Shown in pieces: positions 1 through 10,367 of a stretch of 64,000 nucleotides of DNA. Source of the stretch: Dermatemys mawii (taxonomy: Eukaryota > Chordata > Testudines > Dermatemydidae). How positions within the stretch are numbered: position 1 is the first letter of the stretch; every line of letters begins with the position of its first letter. The DNA is taken from assembly GCA_007922305.1 (NCBI GenBank), contig ML677387.1, forward strand, positions 1,156,227 to 1,220,226, written 5' to 3'. The notes beneath the pieces were generated by a model that worked only from the letters and a program-made list of their open reading frames with translations, was not told the DNA's origin and did not search any database. The position numbers and the translations under genes are program-made.

Positions 1-110
1 AGGAACAGGAACCCCAGTTAAATCTAACAGGGGAACTCTCTGCTGCCATGGGCATGTCGAAGCCCCTCCCCACCCTGCCCAAAGGGGAAGTCTCTAGACT
101 TGGCACTTAC

Positions 111-305
111 ATTGATGATGGCATCTGTCTGAATGTACGCCATGTCAGAGTCCTTCAGGCCAAGCTCCTTGCTGTCTCTCTGAGTGGTGCTGACGATTCC
201 AGTCGTTACGGTGTTTTGTAAGGAGAAGGGGCTGCCCAGTGCCACCACAAACTCCCCAGGCCGGAGGTCAGAGGATCTTCCCAGCAGTAGTACAGAGAGA
301 GCAGT
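111..305 (-). CDS. HTRA4: HTRA4 coding exon 4
   Basis: 195 bp, 65 codons, phase 0 at both ends. The acceptor is CCCCAG just above 305 and the donor is GTAAGT just below 111. It encodes the conserved [20 protein letters not shown] stretch and ends in TDAIIN, just before the expected GNSGGPL serine motif of the next exon (outside the window). Confidence 0.93.
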
Positions 306-3300
306 CTGGGGAGGAGGCATAACAACAAAACAGATCACCTACTGCTAGGCACAGATTCCTTAGACTAGCACAGGAGCCCACAGGCTCTAGGAGAGGGAGT
401 TATTCTGTAGGGAGCAAAGCAGATACTCAAGTGTTATTAAACATTCTGAAGTTCACGATTCCTAGGTGTAATCACTGAACGCTGACCTGGAGGAGACATC
501 TTCGTATGGCGGGATTCATTCAGATCAGCACATATGTTGAATCCTTGAGGGCATGTTATCTAAGGTCTTATTGCTCCTGGCACACAAGCGTATAAGAGGC
601 AGCAAAGAGCGACTGGATATCAGGGTTCCAAAAGAGAGATTTCGACCGAACACTAGCCTCACTAACAACATGGAAATCCTTGTAGCACGCCCACCTGTAG
701 GGCAGCAAGGGTCAGAGGCATGTCTACTCAATTAGTGAGTACAAACATAGGTTTTGATGGGAAAAGGGACATTCTGTGAAGCCTCAAGGGGTCCAATCCC
801 ATTGTTCCATTTCCTCACAGCACTTCTTTCATTAAGCTCCACCTCATATATTTTGCTAGCGGGAAGTCTTTGAAAGCATTTCCTAATGCTCCTTAGGTGA
901 GAGTGACAGATTCCCTGCTTCATCACACTGTGGCTTGGCTTGTCATATGATGGAATAATGTTCATGGCATCTGTAGAACTGAAATGAAATTGTTTTTAAT
1001 TGTTCACTTTATTAATATAACTTCATAAGTAAAGTTTTATTAATGAAACAACATTCATTCATAAAATTGGTTACTCAAATAATGGACTAATTGACAATTA
1101 AGCTGCTTGTTAAGAGCCATAGCTCTTCAGGCTGCCTTTGTAAGTTTCACTTTCAATCCAGTTGCTGCTTAAATCACTGAAACTTGCACTGTTTCAACAT
1201 TGTAACTTCTGGTCACTGTTTGCCATTCATTATACTTGTCTATATTGTAACTCAAACTCCATTTTATAAAAGCCTGCTGCAGCCTTCATTTTGCAAAACC
1301 CGGATGTAATCTTATTAGTTTAGTTTAGATGTGCAAATGAGGTATGGATGGATGATGGATCAACCTCCAGCCCCAGCCCATCCTGATGAAATACAGTGTA
1401 AAGAGCCCTGACAAAGTAAGAGGAGTCCACCCTAAAAAGAAGACAGTTGTAGTTGAAGGAACATCAAAGCCCGGTCCAAGGCTGAAAGTTACATCTGGGT
1501 GATCAATCACACCAAGTCCAGAGGCAACGTGATGCAGCAAGACCTAGAGACTCTGGATTCAAACTAAAAGTCTATAAAAAGGATGGGTGAGATGGAAGAC
1601 TTTTGGCTAACATTCTGCTGCCAACATGGAAGGGCACTGGTGCACGTCCGACAGAGACCCAGCCCTTCCTTGTGCCTGGCTTTCCTGCCCAGTTAGCGGC
1701 CAAAAACTATGAACCCAAGCTGCAAAATAAGCCACGGACTCAAGCTACATTCAGGACTGGTAACTATCCAGCAGCTTGAGAACATTTGATATATAATGTG
1801 TACACAGGTATTAGATATTAGTCATAAATCCAATTGTGTTATCATAATAAATGTGGCATCTTGTCTTGTCCCCTGAAATGATCCTGTGTGGTTTTCTCTG
1901 AACAATACATCTAACGCGCAGACTCTCTTCAATATTTAAAACATCTAGTAAGAGCTATGTACTGCCTCCCACGGCCTGGCCAGAAATACGAACCATTCTC
2001 TCCCTTTCCCAGTCTGGAAAGGACCTCTGCCCTGCTGTCATTAAGGGGATGGCTGTAAATCATTGCACTGCATGCATCACCTTTCTTCTTCATGCTACCA
2101 GTATTTCAGGGCGACATGCTGTGGCCATATACTGACTCTCCGTTCAATTCAATGGGGGAGTTCAGCTTCAAACAATCAATGTCACAATATCATCTTTCAT
2201 CGACTCAAACCAGTCAACCTTTAGGGTTCAGGAGTTTCTAAATACAGCTCCAAAAATGATTCTCTTATGAAAATAACATGAACAATTTTTTGGGTAGATT
2301 TCCTTCCCCCCTTTGGAAGCTGAAACTTCCGTTATATTGAATTACTTCCCCCCCCCCCGCCCCTCGGCTTTGCAAGGAAGATAGTTTCTATTTTTTTTCT
2401 TGCAAGTAAAGAACAGACCACAACACCCCCCAACTAATTCCCACAGAGAGAGACAGAATCGCTTATAGACACACACCTTCTACAGAGATACAAACTGGGC
2501 AGCCAAATGAAAGTTTACTCTGAGAAGGTGGAAGGTTTGGAGTATATTTTTGTTGTTGTTTTTATAAATACCTATTAGTGTAGCTAAAAGTTATTTGGAA
2601 AAAAAAAATCAACAGTATCTTCCTATAGCTCCTAAATGAGAGCCTCTTGTAAACAGAGGCATGCACTCCAACTGGGCAAGACCTACCTTTGCTTAGGGCA
2701 GCTCCTAAACCCTGTGCCCAGAAAGGTTATAACTATGCTTTTTCCCCCAATATCACTATCAGCAGCCTTCCCCACCAAGTCTTATGGAAGAAAGACCACT
2801 ACCTACATAAATGCACCAGCTTTGAGTTTAAACTTCAATTTATTTTCTGCTTCCTTCTCTGATGGTCCTCTCCAGAGAGCTCAGTCATACTCACATCAGG
2901 ATAGATTTTGATCAGGGCTATGTCCAACTTGTGGTCAACATCTTTGACTTTAGCTTCGTACTGCTCCCCGCTCTTGAGCTCCACTCTGATTCTCTGCTTA
3001 TTGGTGAGGACGTGGGCATTGGTGACAATCAGTCCTTCCTCTGACACTATGAATCCGGAGCCACTGGACACAAGAACTTCTTGGCTTGAATAGGACACCC
3101 TGCACAATGAACAAGTTGAGTTGTTACTGTAAATCTATGTTTGTACCAAGTTGCACGCTAAAGAGGAGTGCTTTCTGATAAAAACCTCACAATAGTAGCA
3201 TAATGTTAATCTTCATCCTAATTTCCTCCCTTTTTTCAAAAAAAGAAGGAAAAATACTGGGAATATCTTAAAAGGTACAGCAACGGTTGACAACATGAAT

Positions 3301-6300
3301 GTCCCTTGTCCAACCAGAACCCCGGGGGAGCAAAAATTCTCTCTCACTACGACTACATCATATTACTAAAACAGAAAGTTTTAAAACAATGTGTATTTCC
3401 TTATAGTTTTTCATCAGCCTCAGCTTCATCAATGAAACTAATTGGCGACACTTAAAAAGTTCATTTCTTATCAGTTTTATTTTCTGGTTCTCATGCTGTG
3501 GCCCAGTGCTGCAACAGCTGGATTGGAGACGCTGCAGGGGAATCTTTGCTTTTGTTTTTCTTAAAGTCATTGAAACATTTATATTTGTTTTAGGTTTCAC
3601 AAATGCTTGTTTATACGAAACCCAACTCGTGAGCCAGATTTGACAGCAGTGTCCCTATTAATCAAATAGGAAACAAAATGGTGTCGCTCACAAGCATCAG
3701 GCGTTCTGGTCTTGCATTTTAAGCCTCTCCTGTGACACTTCTATAGGATGAGTTTACTGGCCACAGTAACAGGCCAGGCCAGTCAACTCCCCTCCCCATT
3801 TAAATGGTGTTTACTTGCTGAACTATCATTAATCCTGATGGGCATTCCCTGTGCACATCCAGAGGAAGACAGTGCTATGGATTTCTTTCTCCATGCAGTG
3901 ATCTATTTATTCAAATGTTCATGAACGAGAGCCTGCTTGGCTGCTTCTATACCAGAGTTCACAGATGTTTGCAAAAGATGCTCCCAGCCACCTCTACCAG
4001 CAAATTCATTAGGAAACAGTTGAAAACCAATGGCCTTAATTTGGCATCCTTACCTGCCAAAGAGCTCAAGATGGACAACAGCTGGAGCAACCTTCTCCAC
4101 AACATCAGCAATAAAATTAAACTTGTTCCTCAGGCTGTCAGGATGGAAGGAGCCTAGGGGCAAAGGTTTTAATTCCTGTTTATCATTCCCACTACACACG
4201 GAGATCATTAACGAGCAGCCACTGCCTTGCTTCTCAAACTCTCCCCATATAAATCACCATCTGCTCACTTTCAAACAGACCTACAAATCAGACGGCATGT
4301 TCTTTTACCTAGCAAAACGGGTCTAGATCTCGATGGGGGCTTGGGGCACATCACAATTTTAATGTTCAACAACAACAACATTTACAGGTCATGTCTCTCA
4401 CACAAAGGCTTTTGGGAACCCTCTAATCACAAAGGCCACCCACTCTCCTCACCCTTTAATATTATTCTGCCGCATTAGCCCTTTATTCCCAGCCACTGAC
4501 CACTGTGTTTATGATTGTTACCTGAGCTACACACACCACTGCTCCATCTGCTTAGTCAGTGACCACTTCTCTACACCTTCTTAAAGAAGATCTACTTTGT
4601 GATTTTTACATAGGGTTGATCTTGTTAAATACTGAAATATTGTGAATAGCAGAAAATGAATCAGACCGACCATTACTTGGACATAAGCAGAAGTTTGTAG
4701 CATAGATAGGGTAACATGCCAAGGGTGTTCCCTGCCCTCCCCGGCATGTGGTTGTACTGAACATTATGATTAAAATCTGGATGGAATTTTCCCTCTCATG
4801 GGAATCGTCCCCTGGGGCAGCGGATGGAAAGAGCCGGTGTTGTTATTAGATGGATCATATATAGAGACTGCAGAGTTCCGTTACTCACTTCCACTACGTT
4901 TATTTTAATATTAAGTCATGGCTGGCAGTGAACAGTGTCAAGAAGCATAGAGGGATCCTACTGACTAGATTCCCTTCAATGCACTGCTGAAGTAGAAGAT
5001 TGTTAACTGTTTAGTTGAACTGGCCCACCTTCAGGCTCTGGGAGAAACAATCTGAGTCTTCAGGGAGAAGAGGAGCAAACTAGACCCAAAGAGTTGAGTG
5101 AAAACTTGGGTTTCCTTATTTGCCATGCAAGAACTCATTGCCATAGCAGCAGAAAACTGTTTTCCCTCACACTAGTTTAATCAGCACCATCCTGTTAGGC
5201 TTTTAACTCTCCAAATCCTGCATTTACAGATGAAATAGGCAGTCCTTCCTACAGTTAACCTCAAGGTGTCTACTTGACTGAAGGAGTCATTATGGAACAA
5301 TGATTTCAGTAGAGGTCCCTGTTTGGACACACTTATTCCAGAATAGCTGTTTCACTGAGTATCCAAATGTAGACTAGTCCTGCCAAAGCACTCTGGCTTA
5401 CCCTGCCCCTGAGCTCAAAGACCTGCTCTGATCAACTCAAACCTCCGGTCCCTCGCCTGCTTGGATCCTTCCCTCTGGACTTGGCCAGTTAGAACCTTAG
5501 GGGGAAATAGCAATTTACACACCCGCTGGGAAACTTCCTTCCTTCTAAAAGTAGCTGCGTGAGGAAACAGGATCAAAGGGAAATGGAAACACACCTGAGC
5601 TCACAGAGGAGAGCAAGACAGAGAACGTGACAGCTATTGAACGATGGGAAGACAGGAGGGAGAAGGACCCTAGCAGTCAAAGAAAGGAGAAGGGATGAGA
5701 AGAGAGCGAGACGAAGGGGAGGAAGGGGGAGAAAGGGGTGGGCAGAGGGTCGCTGTGTTTGTTTGGACGGGCCGGGTGTGGGATGGGGGGCGGTTAGTGG
5801 GGACGGTAACAGGCTGGGTCGAGGAGGAGGAAGCTGATTGATTGGGGCAGCTGGCCGGACGCCACTTTCCCTCTGCCCGGGATTGGCTATGGGGTGGGAA
5901 GCAGGTATCTGGGGGGAGCCCGAGGGGGCGGCTCTCTTACCTAGCGCCCCACAGCCGCCCTTGTGCACGGGGATGGCCGGGGGCGCGTCCCGCAGCCGCG
6001 TCCGCCGGTTCTCGGCCCGCAGCTGACACAGGCTGCGGTAGGTGCGGCCGTCGCTGCCGCACACGGGCCGGGGGGACTCGGCGCAGAAGCAGGTGCCGGC
6101 CCGGCAGCGCAGCCCGCGGGCGCAGATCCCGCCAGCCGCGCAGGGCTGCGCCTCCCCGGGCGCGCAGAGCCAGCAGCAGCCGCAGCGGTCGGGCTGGAGC
6201 AGCCCCCCGGCGGCCAGGCAAGCCTGTGGGGTCTGTGGGGGGCAGCGCGCCGGCTCACACACCGCGGGGCAGGGCACGGCCAGGGGCGGCCGCGGCTCCC

Positions 6301-6358
6301 CCAGGGGGGCGGCCAGCAGCAGCAGGAGCCACCGGAGCCCGCAGGGGGGCGCCCCCAT
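111..6358 (-). CDS. HTRA4: HTRA4 serine protease, 5' four coding exons (partial gene)
   Basis: Secreted trypsin-like serine protease of the HtrA family. Joining 5941-6358, 4054-4153, 2895-3099 and 111-305 on the minus strand gives 306 open residues, with GT-AG at each junction. In order: signal peptide (about 1-20, run of Leu), Cys-rich IGFBP-type module ([10 protein letters not shown] onward), Kazal-like module (VCGSDGRTY), linker ([16 protein letters not shown]), then the protease domain with His202 in TNAHV and Asp232 in HKLDIAL. The catalytic Ser (GNSGG motif in the family) and the PDZ domain would lie on exons left of base 1, so this is truncation by the window and not a broken gene. HTRA1 and HTRA3 share the architecture; I chose HTRA4 because PLEKHA2 lies directly upstream on the same strand, as in human. 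The start is the ATG at 6356-6358, which has a GCC-ATG-G context and leads straight into the signal peptide. Confidence 0.93.
306..2894 (-). other. HTRA4 intron 3
   Basis: 2.6 kb intron. It contains an LTR-like stretch at about 1200-1920, a poly-C tract at about 2348-2358 and short A/T runs. No conserved coding potential was seen on either strand. Confidence 0.8.
1200..1920 (+). repeat. Possible solo LTR-like interspersed repeat
   Basis: The stretch reads like a promoter/polyadenylation unit: a TATAAAAAG box near 1573 followed about 270 bp later by AATAAA near 1846 and a T/G-rich tail. No partner LTR or internal gag/pol frame is visible nearby. Boundaries and family are not resolved; a LINE 3' end is the alternative. 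Confidence 0.3.
2895..3099 (-). CDS. HTRA4: HTRA4 coding exon 3
   Basis: 205 bp. The acceptor is TGTGCAG and the donor is GTGAGT. It encodes [12 protein letters not shown], the catalytic His motif TNAHV and the catalytic Asp in DHKLDIAL, followed by IKIYPD. Phase is 2 on entry and 0 on exit, matching its neighbours. Confidence 0.94.
3100..4053 (-). other. HTRA4 intron 2
   Basis: About 950 bp; nothing recognised beyond A/T-rich unique sequence. Confidence 0.75.
4054..4153 (-). CDS. HTRA4: HTRA4 coding exon 2
   Basis: 100 bp, encoding the linker between the Kazal module and the protease domain ([18 protein letters not shown], then [13 protein letters not shown]). The donor is GTAAGG. The acceptor is placed after a CCTTTGCCCCTAG pyrimidine tract. 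A nearer AG (exon start at 4134) was rejected because it would create an in-frame stop when joined to exon 1. Confidence 0.88.
4154..5940 (-). other. HTRA4 intron 1
   Basis: 1.8 kb. The exon-2-proximal two thirds is ordinary A/T-rich sequence. From about 5640 it is purine-rich and grades into the CpG island. No repeat was identified with confidence. Confidence 0.75.
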
Positions 6359-7010
6359 GGCTGGAGGGTTCAGAGGCTGAGCCCGGGCTGGGGGCTGCTC
6401 CACCGCGGCCCGGCGCTGCCCGGCTCCCTTTAAAGGCTGCCCCCGGCCTCGACGCCTCCCGTCGGGGAGGAGCCGCAGGCAGGGCCCTTGCCAAGCGCAG
6501 CGGGATGGTCCTGCCGCCGGGCCGGGCCGGGGGCACCTTCCCCGGCGCAGCTGGGCGCGCCCCGCCTCTTGGCCATTAGCCCCGCGGGGCCGGAGGTGGG
6601 GGCGTCAGGGTTGCTATTCTCCCCCCCATGGTTCCCATCAGACCCACGGCTCCAGCTGGGGGCCTGGCTCTCAGCACCCGCCCCTAGAAACGGTGCCAAC
6701 GGCCCTGGCAGGGGCTCCCCGTTCTGCCGGGGGGGCGGCGGAGGCGGCTCAGCGCAGCCAGGGCCAAGCTCCAGGTCCGCCCGGGCTGGGGCCGCAGGTG
6801 TCTTCACTTCCGATGGGTTCCCAGCCGCCCAAGGGCGTCTCTGTGCGGAGGAGTAACCGCGCCTGCCCCCGGGGCGGAGCCGGGCCGGGGGGCGCGATCC
6901 GGGCAGTGTCCCCGGCGGTGCGCACTGGCTTTCAGGAGCCAGCCACCCCGGGTCCCACGCTGCCGGGACTCCAGACACGCACGCCGGGCGAGGGCGCAGC
7001 TGCTCAGGCG
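5930..7010 (-). promoter_or_regulatory. CpG-island promoter of HTRA4
   Basis: Strongly G+C- and CpG-rich block spanning HTRA4 exon 1 and about 650 bp upstream. A TTTAAA box at 6429-6434 lies about 70 bp upstream of the start codon and could act as a TATA-like element, placing transcription initiation near 6400. The many overlapping open frames here on both strands are composition artefacts. Confidence 0.7.
5941..6358 (-). CDS. HTRA4: HTRA4 coding exon 1 (signal peptide, IGFBP and Kazal modules)
   Basis: 418 coding bases, donor GTAAGA. Residues 1-20 form a hydrophobic signal peptide. Cysteines in [17 protein letters not shown] and later pairs fit the IGFBP N-terminal fold. [19 protein letters not shown] is the Kazal-type core. 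The frame is also open upstream to 6403 but begins there with GTG and not ATG, so the ATG at 6358 is preferred. Confidence 0.92.
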
Positions 7011-7746
7011 AGGAGCCCTGCGTGTGCGGGCCCACAGGCGATGTCATAACTCCAGTGGCTGTAAACATGGCCTAAGCTGGGGATGGTCACTGCAACGTCA
7101 GCCCAGGATGCCTGGGCTCCAGGTGGGCAACGACCCAGCGGCAACCTCACTGGCCCAGGGCTTTTTACCTCCTGGAGGAATGGTTGTAAAATGTGGAGAG
7201 CTATAGCTGAGAGGCTGTGGATGGAGTGGTACTGGGATCAGTTGTGGGCTGGAACCCCCTAGTGAGCCCAGTGCCCCTAATAGGTGTGTATGTTTCAGGC
7301 AGGGGTCTCCAAGCCTTATGAGATGAGGGCCATATTAGATTCTTGAAGGGGCTTCACGGGCCAAAGCAACTGTGAAAAAAAATGCAACTGTGTTATGAAT
7401 TAGTCTCCATTTTTCACTACTGTCAGCTGCCTGAAGGGATCAACAGGACATAAGATTCACACCTTTCAAATGCAGGTTGACAGCGGCCAGGATGTCCAGG
7501 TTGTTTTTTAACTAGTGTGGCCTTTTCTCATTTGTGGCTTTTTATGCATCGCGTAAGATGTTCTCAAACAGTTCCCAGTCATTATTCACGTTTGTGTTTA
7601 TTTTTTCTCTCCCAACTCATGTGACCCAATTGCTTTCAACTTTGGGAAAGTGGCCCTTTCTAAAAACACCAACTGTATATGTTCCTGGTTGGGACTTTAC
7701 ATTTGTTATGTGGAAAAAGAATAATCAAGTCACAATCACTTGCACC
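7011..7746. other. Intergenic sequence upstream of HTRA4
   Basis: Unique-looking sequence between the CpG island and the Harbinger element; no gene recognised. Confidence 0.6.
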
Positions 7747-7749
7747 TAA

Positions 7750-7912
7750 GGACTTGGTTACACTGGCACTTTATAGCGCTATAAAGCCCCCACGAGCGCT
7801 ATAACCTCCTCCCCGTCCACACTGGCAAGGCACGTAGAGCGCTATAACCGCTGAGTTATAGCGCTATTGTTAATCCACCTCCGCATGGGGAATAAGAGCT
7901 GTAGCGCTACAG
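7750..7912 (+). repeat. Harbinger left terminal inverted repeat and subterminal palindromes
   Basis: Terminal repeat begins GGACTTGGTTACACT. Copies of AGCGCTA or TAGCGCTATA occur at about 7774, 7795, 7838, 7860 and 7899. Confidence 0.85.
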
Positions 7913-8145
7913 CAAGAATGTGGACACCCACTGCGCATTAATGGGCCTCCAGCCCATCCCATAATTCCCTTTCGAACCACTCTGGTCATCACTTGCAAAC
8001 TCTTTTGTCCCGTCCTCAGGTGACCACACGTCAGACCCGCCCTTTAAAGTTCCAGGGAAATTTGAAAATCCCCTTCCTGTTTGCTCCAGCCAAGCGTGGC
8101 GTGCTCTCAGGGAATCGTTGCAGGTGATCATTCTGATTGATCATC

Positions 8146-10147
8146 ATGACTCCACATGCCATGCCTCCTCGCAATAGGCGATCCCCAGCATGGAGCAATA
8201 GTGAGGTGCTGGACCTCATCAGCTGTTGGGGGGAAGAGGCTGTTCAGTCTCAGCTGCGGTCTAGCCACAGGAATTTTGATATCTATGGGCAGATATCACG
8301 GGCATTGGCGGAAAGAGGCCATGAGTGGGACACTCTGCAGTGCCGTGTTAAGGTAAAGGAGCTTAGGAATGCGTATCACAAAGCCTGCGAGGCAAACGGC
8401 CACTCCGGGGCAGCCCAGTGACTTGCAGATTTTATAAGGAGCTGCACGCGATACTTGGTGGTGATCCTATGGTCACTCCATCGACCACCATGGACACTTC
8501 CCAGCCCACCAGTGAAGGGGGGGGTGAGGAGGAAGACGAAGAGCAGGAGGATGAAGAAGAGGAGGAGGAGGACGACGAGGCGGCAGCGACCCAGGGCACA
8601 GAGGATTTCCTGGACGCATGCAGCCAGGAGCTCTTCTCAAGCCAGGAGGGCAGCCAGCCACAGCGTCCGGCGGTGCAGGGGCCAGCTCAGCAGCGGATTG
8701 CGGAGGTAAAGCTGCTTTTCTATGGGGCAGGCTGGCAGCTTGGGGTGGAAAGGGATGCAGGGGGCATTCCACCTGGAGCTCTTCTCAAGCCAGAAGCTCT
8801 CCTCTAAAGCCAGGAGGAGGGCGGCCAGCCACAGCGTCCGGTGGTTGCAGGGGCCAGGTCAGCAGCGGATTGCGGAGGTAAAGCTGCTTTTCTATGGGGA
8901 AGGCTGGCAGCTTGGGGTGGAAAGGGATGCTTGCATGCTTGCCTACATGTGGAATAGTGCATTGATGTAGTCTATCACCTCGCGGTAGTCATCATCAATA
9001 ATCTCTTCAAAGGTCTCAATAAGAGCGCTTGCAATGCTCCTGCGCAGGTTTCCCGGGAGAGCCAGCGTGGCCCCCGTCCCTGTCACTGGTCCCTGCCACT
9101 GTGCTACAATGGGTGGGGGGAGCATTGCTGCACATAGGCACGCTGCATATGGCCCTGGGCGGAAGCCGCATCTCATTAAAATCCCTTCCCTTTGTTCCTC
9201 AGTGACTCAAAGCAACGAGATATCTTCCAGGACAAACACGTACGGAGAATGTTGGAACAGTGTTCACAGTAGGGCTCCTGCCACTTCCAGGCACACCCCC
9301 GCCCCCGCCACAGCTTTTCAGGGCAGGGAAGAAATCCTTCCCCCTGCCTGCTGCTCAGAGTGGGGCTCCTGCAACTTACCGGCACACCCCACCCCCTCCC
9401 CTGGCACAGCTTGTCTGGGGCAGGGAAAAAATCATTTCCCTTGCCTCTGGAGTGCACTCACCATGGCAGGGGCTCCGTTGCTGTATCTGTGCTCTCTGCG
9501 GGACAGGAATGTGGGGGAATCATAGGCATGTCTGCTCTTTACAAGGGAACCACTGTTAAATGTATCTTTTTATTTTAGAAGGGTCGTCCTTGAGCCCTGC
9601 GCCATCGCTCTTATCAACAGCAGAGAGGCTGAGGTGACTGAGGAAGCGGCCACGAAGGAGCAAAGAGGATCTTGTACAGCAAGTAATGCAACAGGCTGTA
9701 ACGGAGAATCGAGTTGCACAGAGGTGGAGGGAGGACCAGAGCAAGTTGAGGGAGAAGGCGTGGAAGGAGAATGTGATTCACCGCCGGAAAAGCACCAATA
9801 AGCTGTTCTCATTACTGCAGCTTCAATTGGAGACTATGCAGCGGATTGTCACCCTTCAGGAGGAGAAGCACCGCACTGTCCACCCCAATTATCATTTGCC
9901 CCAAATCCCTTCCCCTTCTGTGCCTCAGTACCCTCCAGGCCACTATCATCAGCCAAATGGTTATCACCATCCACAGCTGCCTCCAACCCCTCTGTCTTCA
10001 CCGAACAACCCCCAAACCCCGGACCATTATCCACTGCAGTCAACCCCTAATAACACGCCTTACTGCTCTCCGCAAATGGGGTTCGGGGGACATGGCCACT
10101 GTGAGGGCACTGGAGACTCAGAGACCCGGACATATTCCGATCTCTGA
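8146..10147 (+). pseudogene. Harbinger Myb/SANT-like DNA-binding protein gene, decayed copy
   Basis: Second gene of the Harbinger element. In the family this protein carries a Myb/SANT-like trihelix, helps nuclear entry of the nuclease and binds the element's ends. Starting at the ATG at 8146, the frame shows a trihelix-like region (AWSNSEVLDLISCWGEE, then LQCRVKVKELRNAYHKA) and stops at 8419-8421. A second frame from 8418 continues with the expected linker and a long Glu/Asp tract to 8807, so a 1-base deletion near 8415-8420 is likely. A putative intron follows. The 3' exon near 9579-10147 encodes a basic, helix-rich region (RKRPRRSKEDL, VTENRVAQRWRED) and a Pro-rich tail, but has an in-frame TGA at 9635-9637. 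Poly(A) signals lie at 10237 and 10257. Confidence 0.8.
8625..8928 (+). repeat. Imperfect tandem duplication inside the Harbinger Myb-like gene
   Basis: Two copies of a roughly 150-bp unit (about 8625-8757 and 8778-8928) share the segments GAGCTCTTCTCAAGCCAG, CAGCCACAGCGTCCGG and CAGCGGATTGCGGAGGTAAA. The GAG/GTAAAG splice-donor-like sequence is therefore present twice (about 8704 and 8877). Confidence 0.85.
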
Positions 10148-10236
10148 CTGACCCCATGCCACCCCCATTGCACCTCCCCCGGTTTCCCCCTCACACACAT
10201 CACAATATTTTCTTTCAGCAACCGAAGTACCTGTTC

Positions 10237-10276
10237 AATAAATGAATTGTCTTCTTAATAAATGGGTTTCTTTATT
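10237..10276. terminator. Convergent polyadenylation signals inside the Harbinger element
   Basis: AATAAA on plus at 10237-10242 and 10257-10262 serves the Myb-like gene. TTTATT at 10271-10276 (AATAAA on minus) serves the nuclease. The two transcripts end tail to tail. Confidence 0.65.
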
Positions 10277-10367
10277 AAGTGTACATACATTATTACAGGC
10301 TACAGAAAAGCAAATGCCTGTTCCTATTAAAAGAATGCTCCCTCCCTCCCTCCGTCTGCACCTTACT

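Noticed and set aside
111..305. Loss of the protease Ser motif as a pseudogene sign
   Set aside because: The Ser motif belongs to the next exon, which would lie left of base 1; the visible exon ends with a normal GTAAGT donor.
5573..5940. Extension of the HTRA4 exon 1 frame beyond the splice donor
   Set aside because: Runs into intron; the GTAAGA donor at 5935-5940 joins in phase to exon 2 and the product beyond it has no similarity to the family.
6403..6403. Upstream start for HTRA4, 15 codons before the chosen ATG
   Set aside because: The codon is GTG; the downstream ATG has an excellent context and starts the signal peptide.
5842..6579. Long plus-strand open frames across the HTRA4 CpG island
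   Set aside because: Low-complexity Ala/Arg/Gly/Pro products opposite a well-supported exon; a composition effect.
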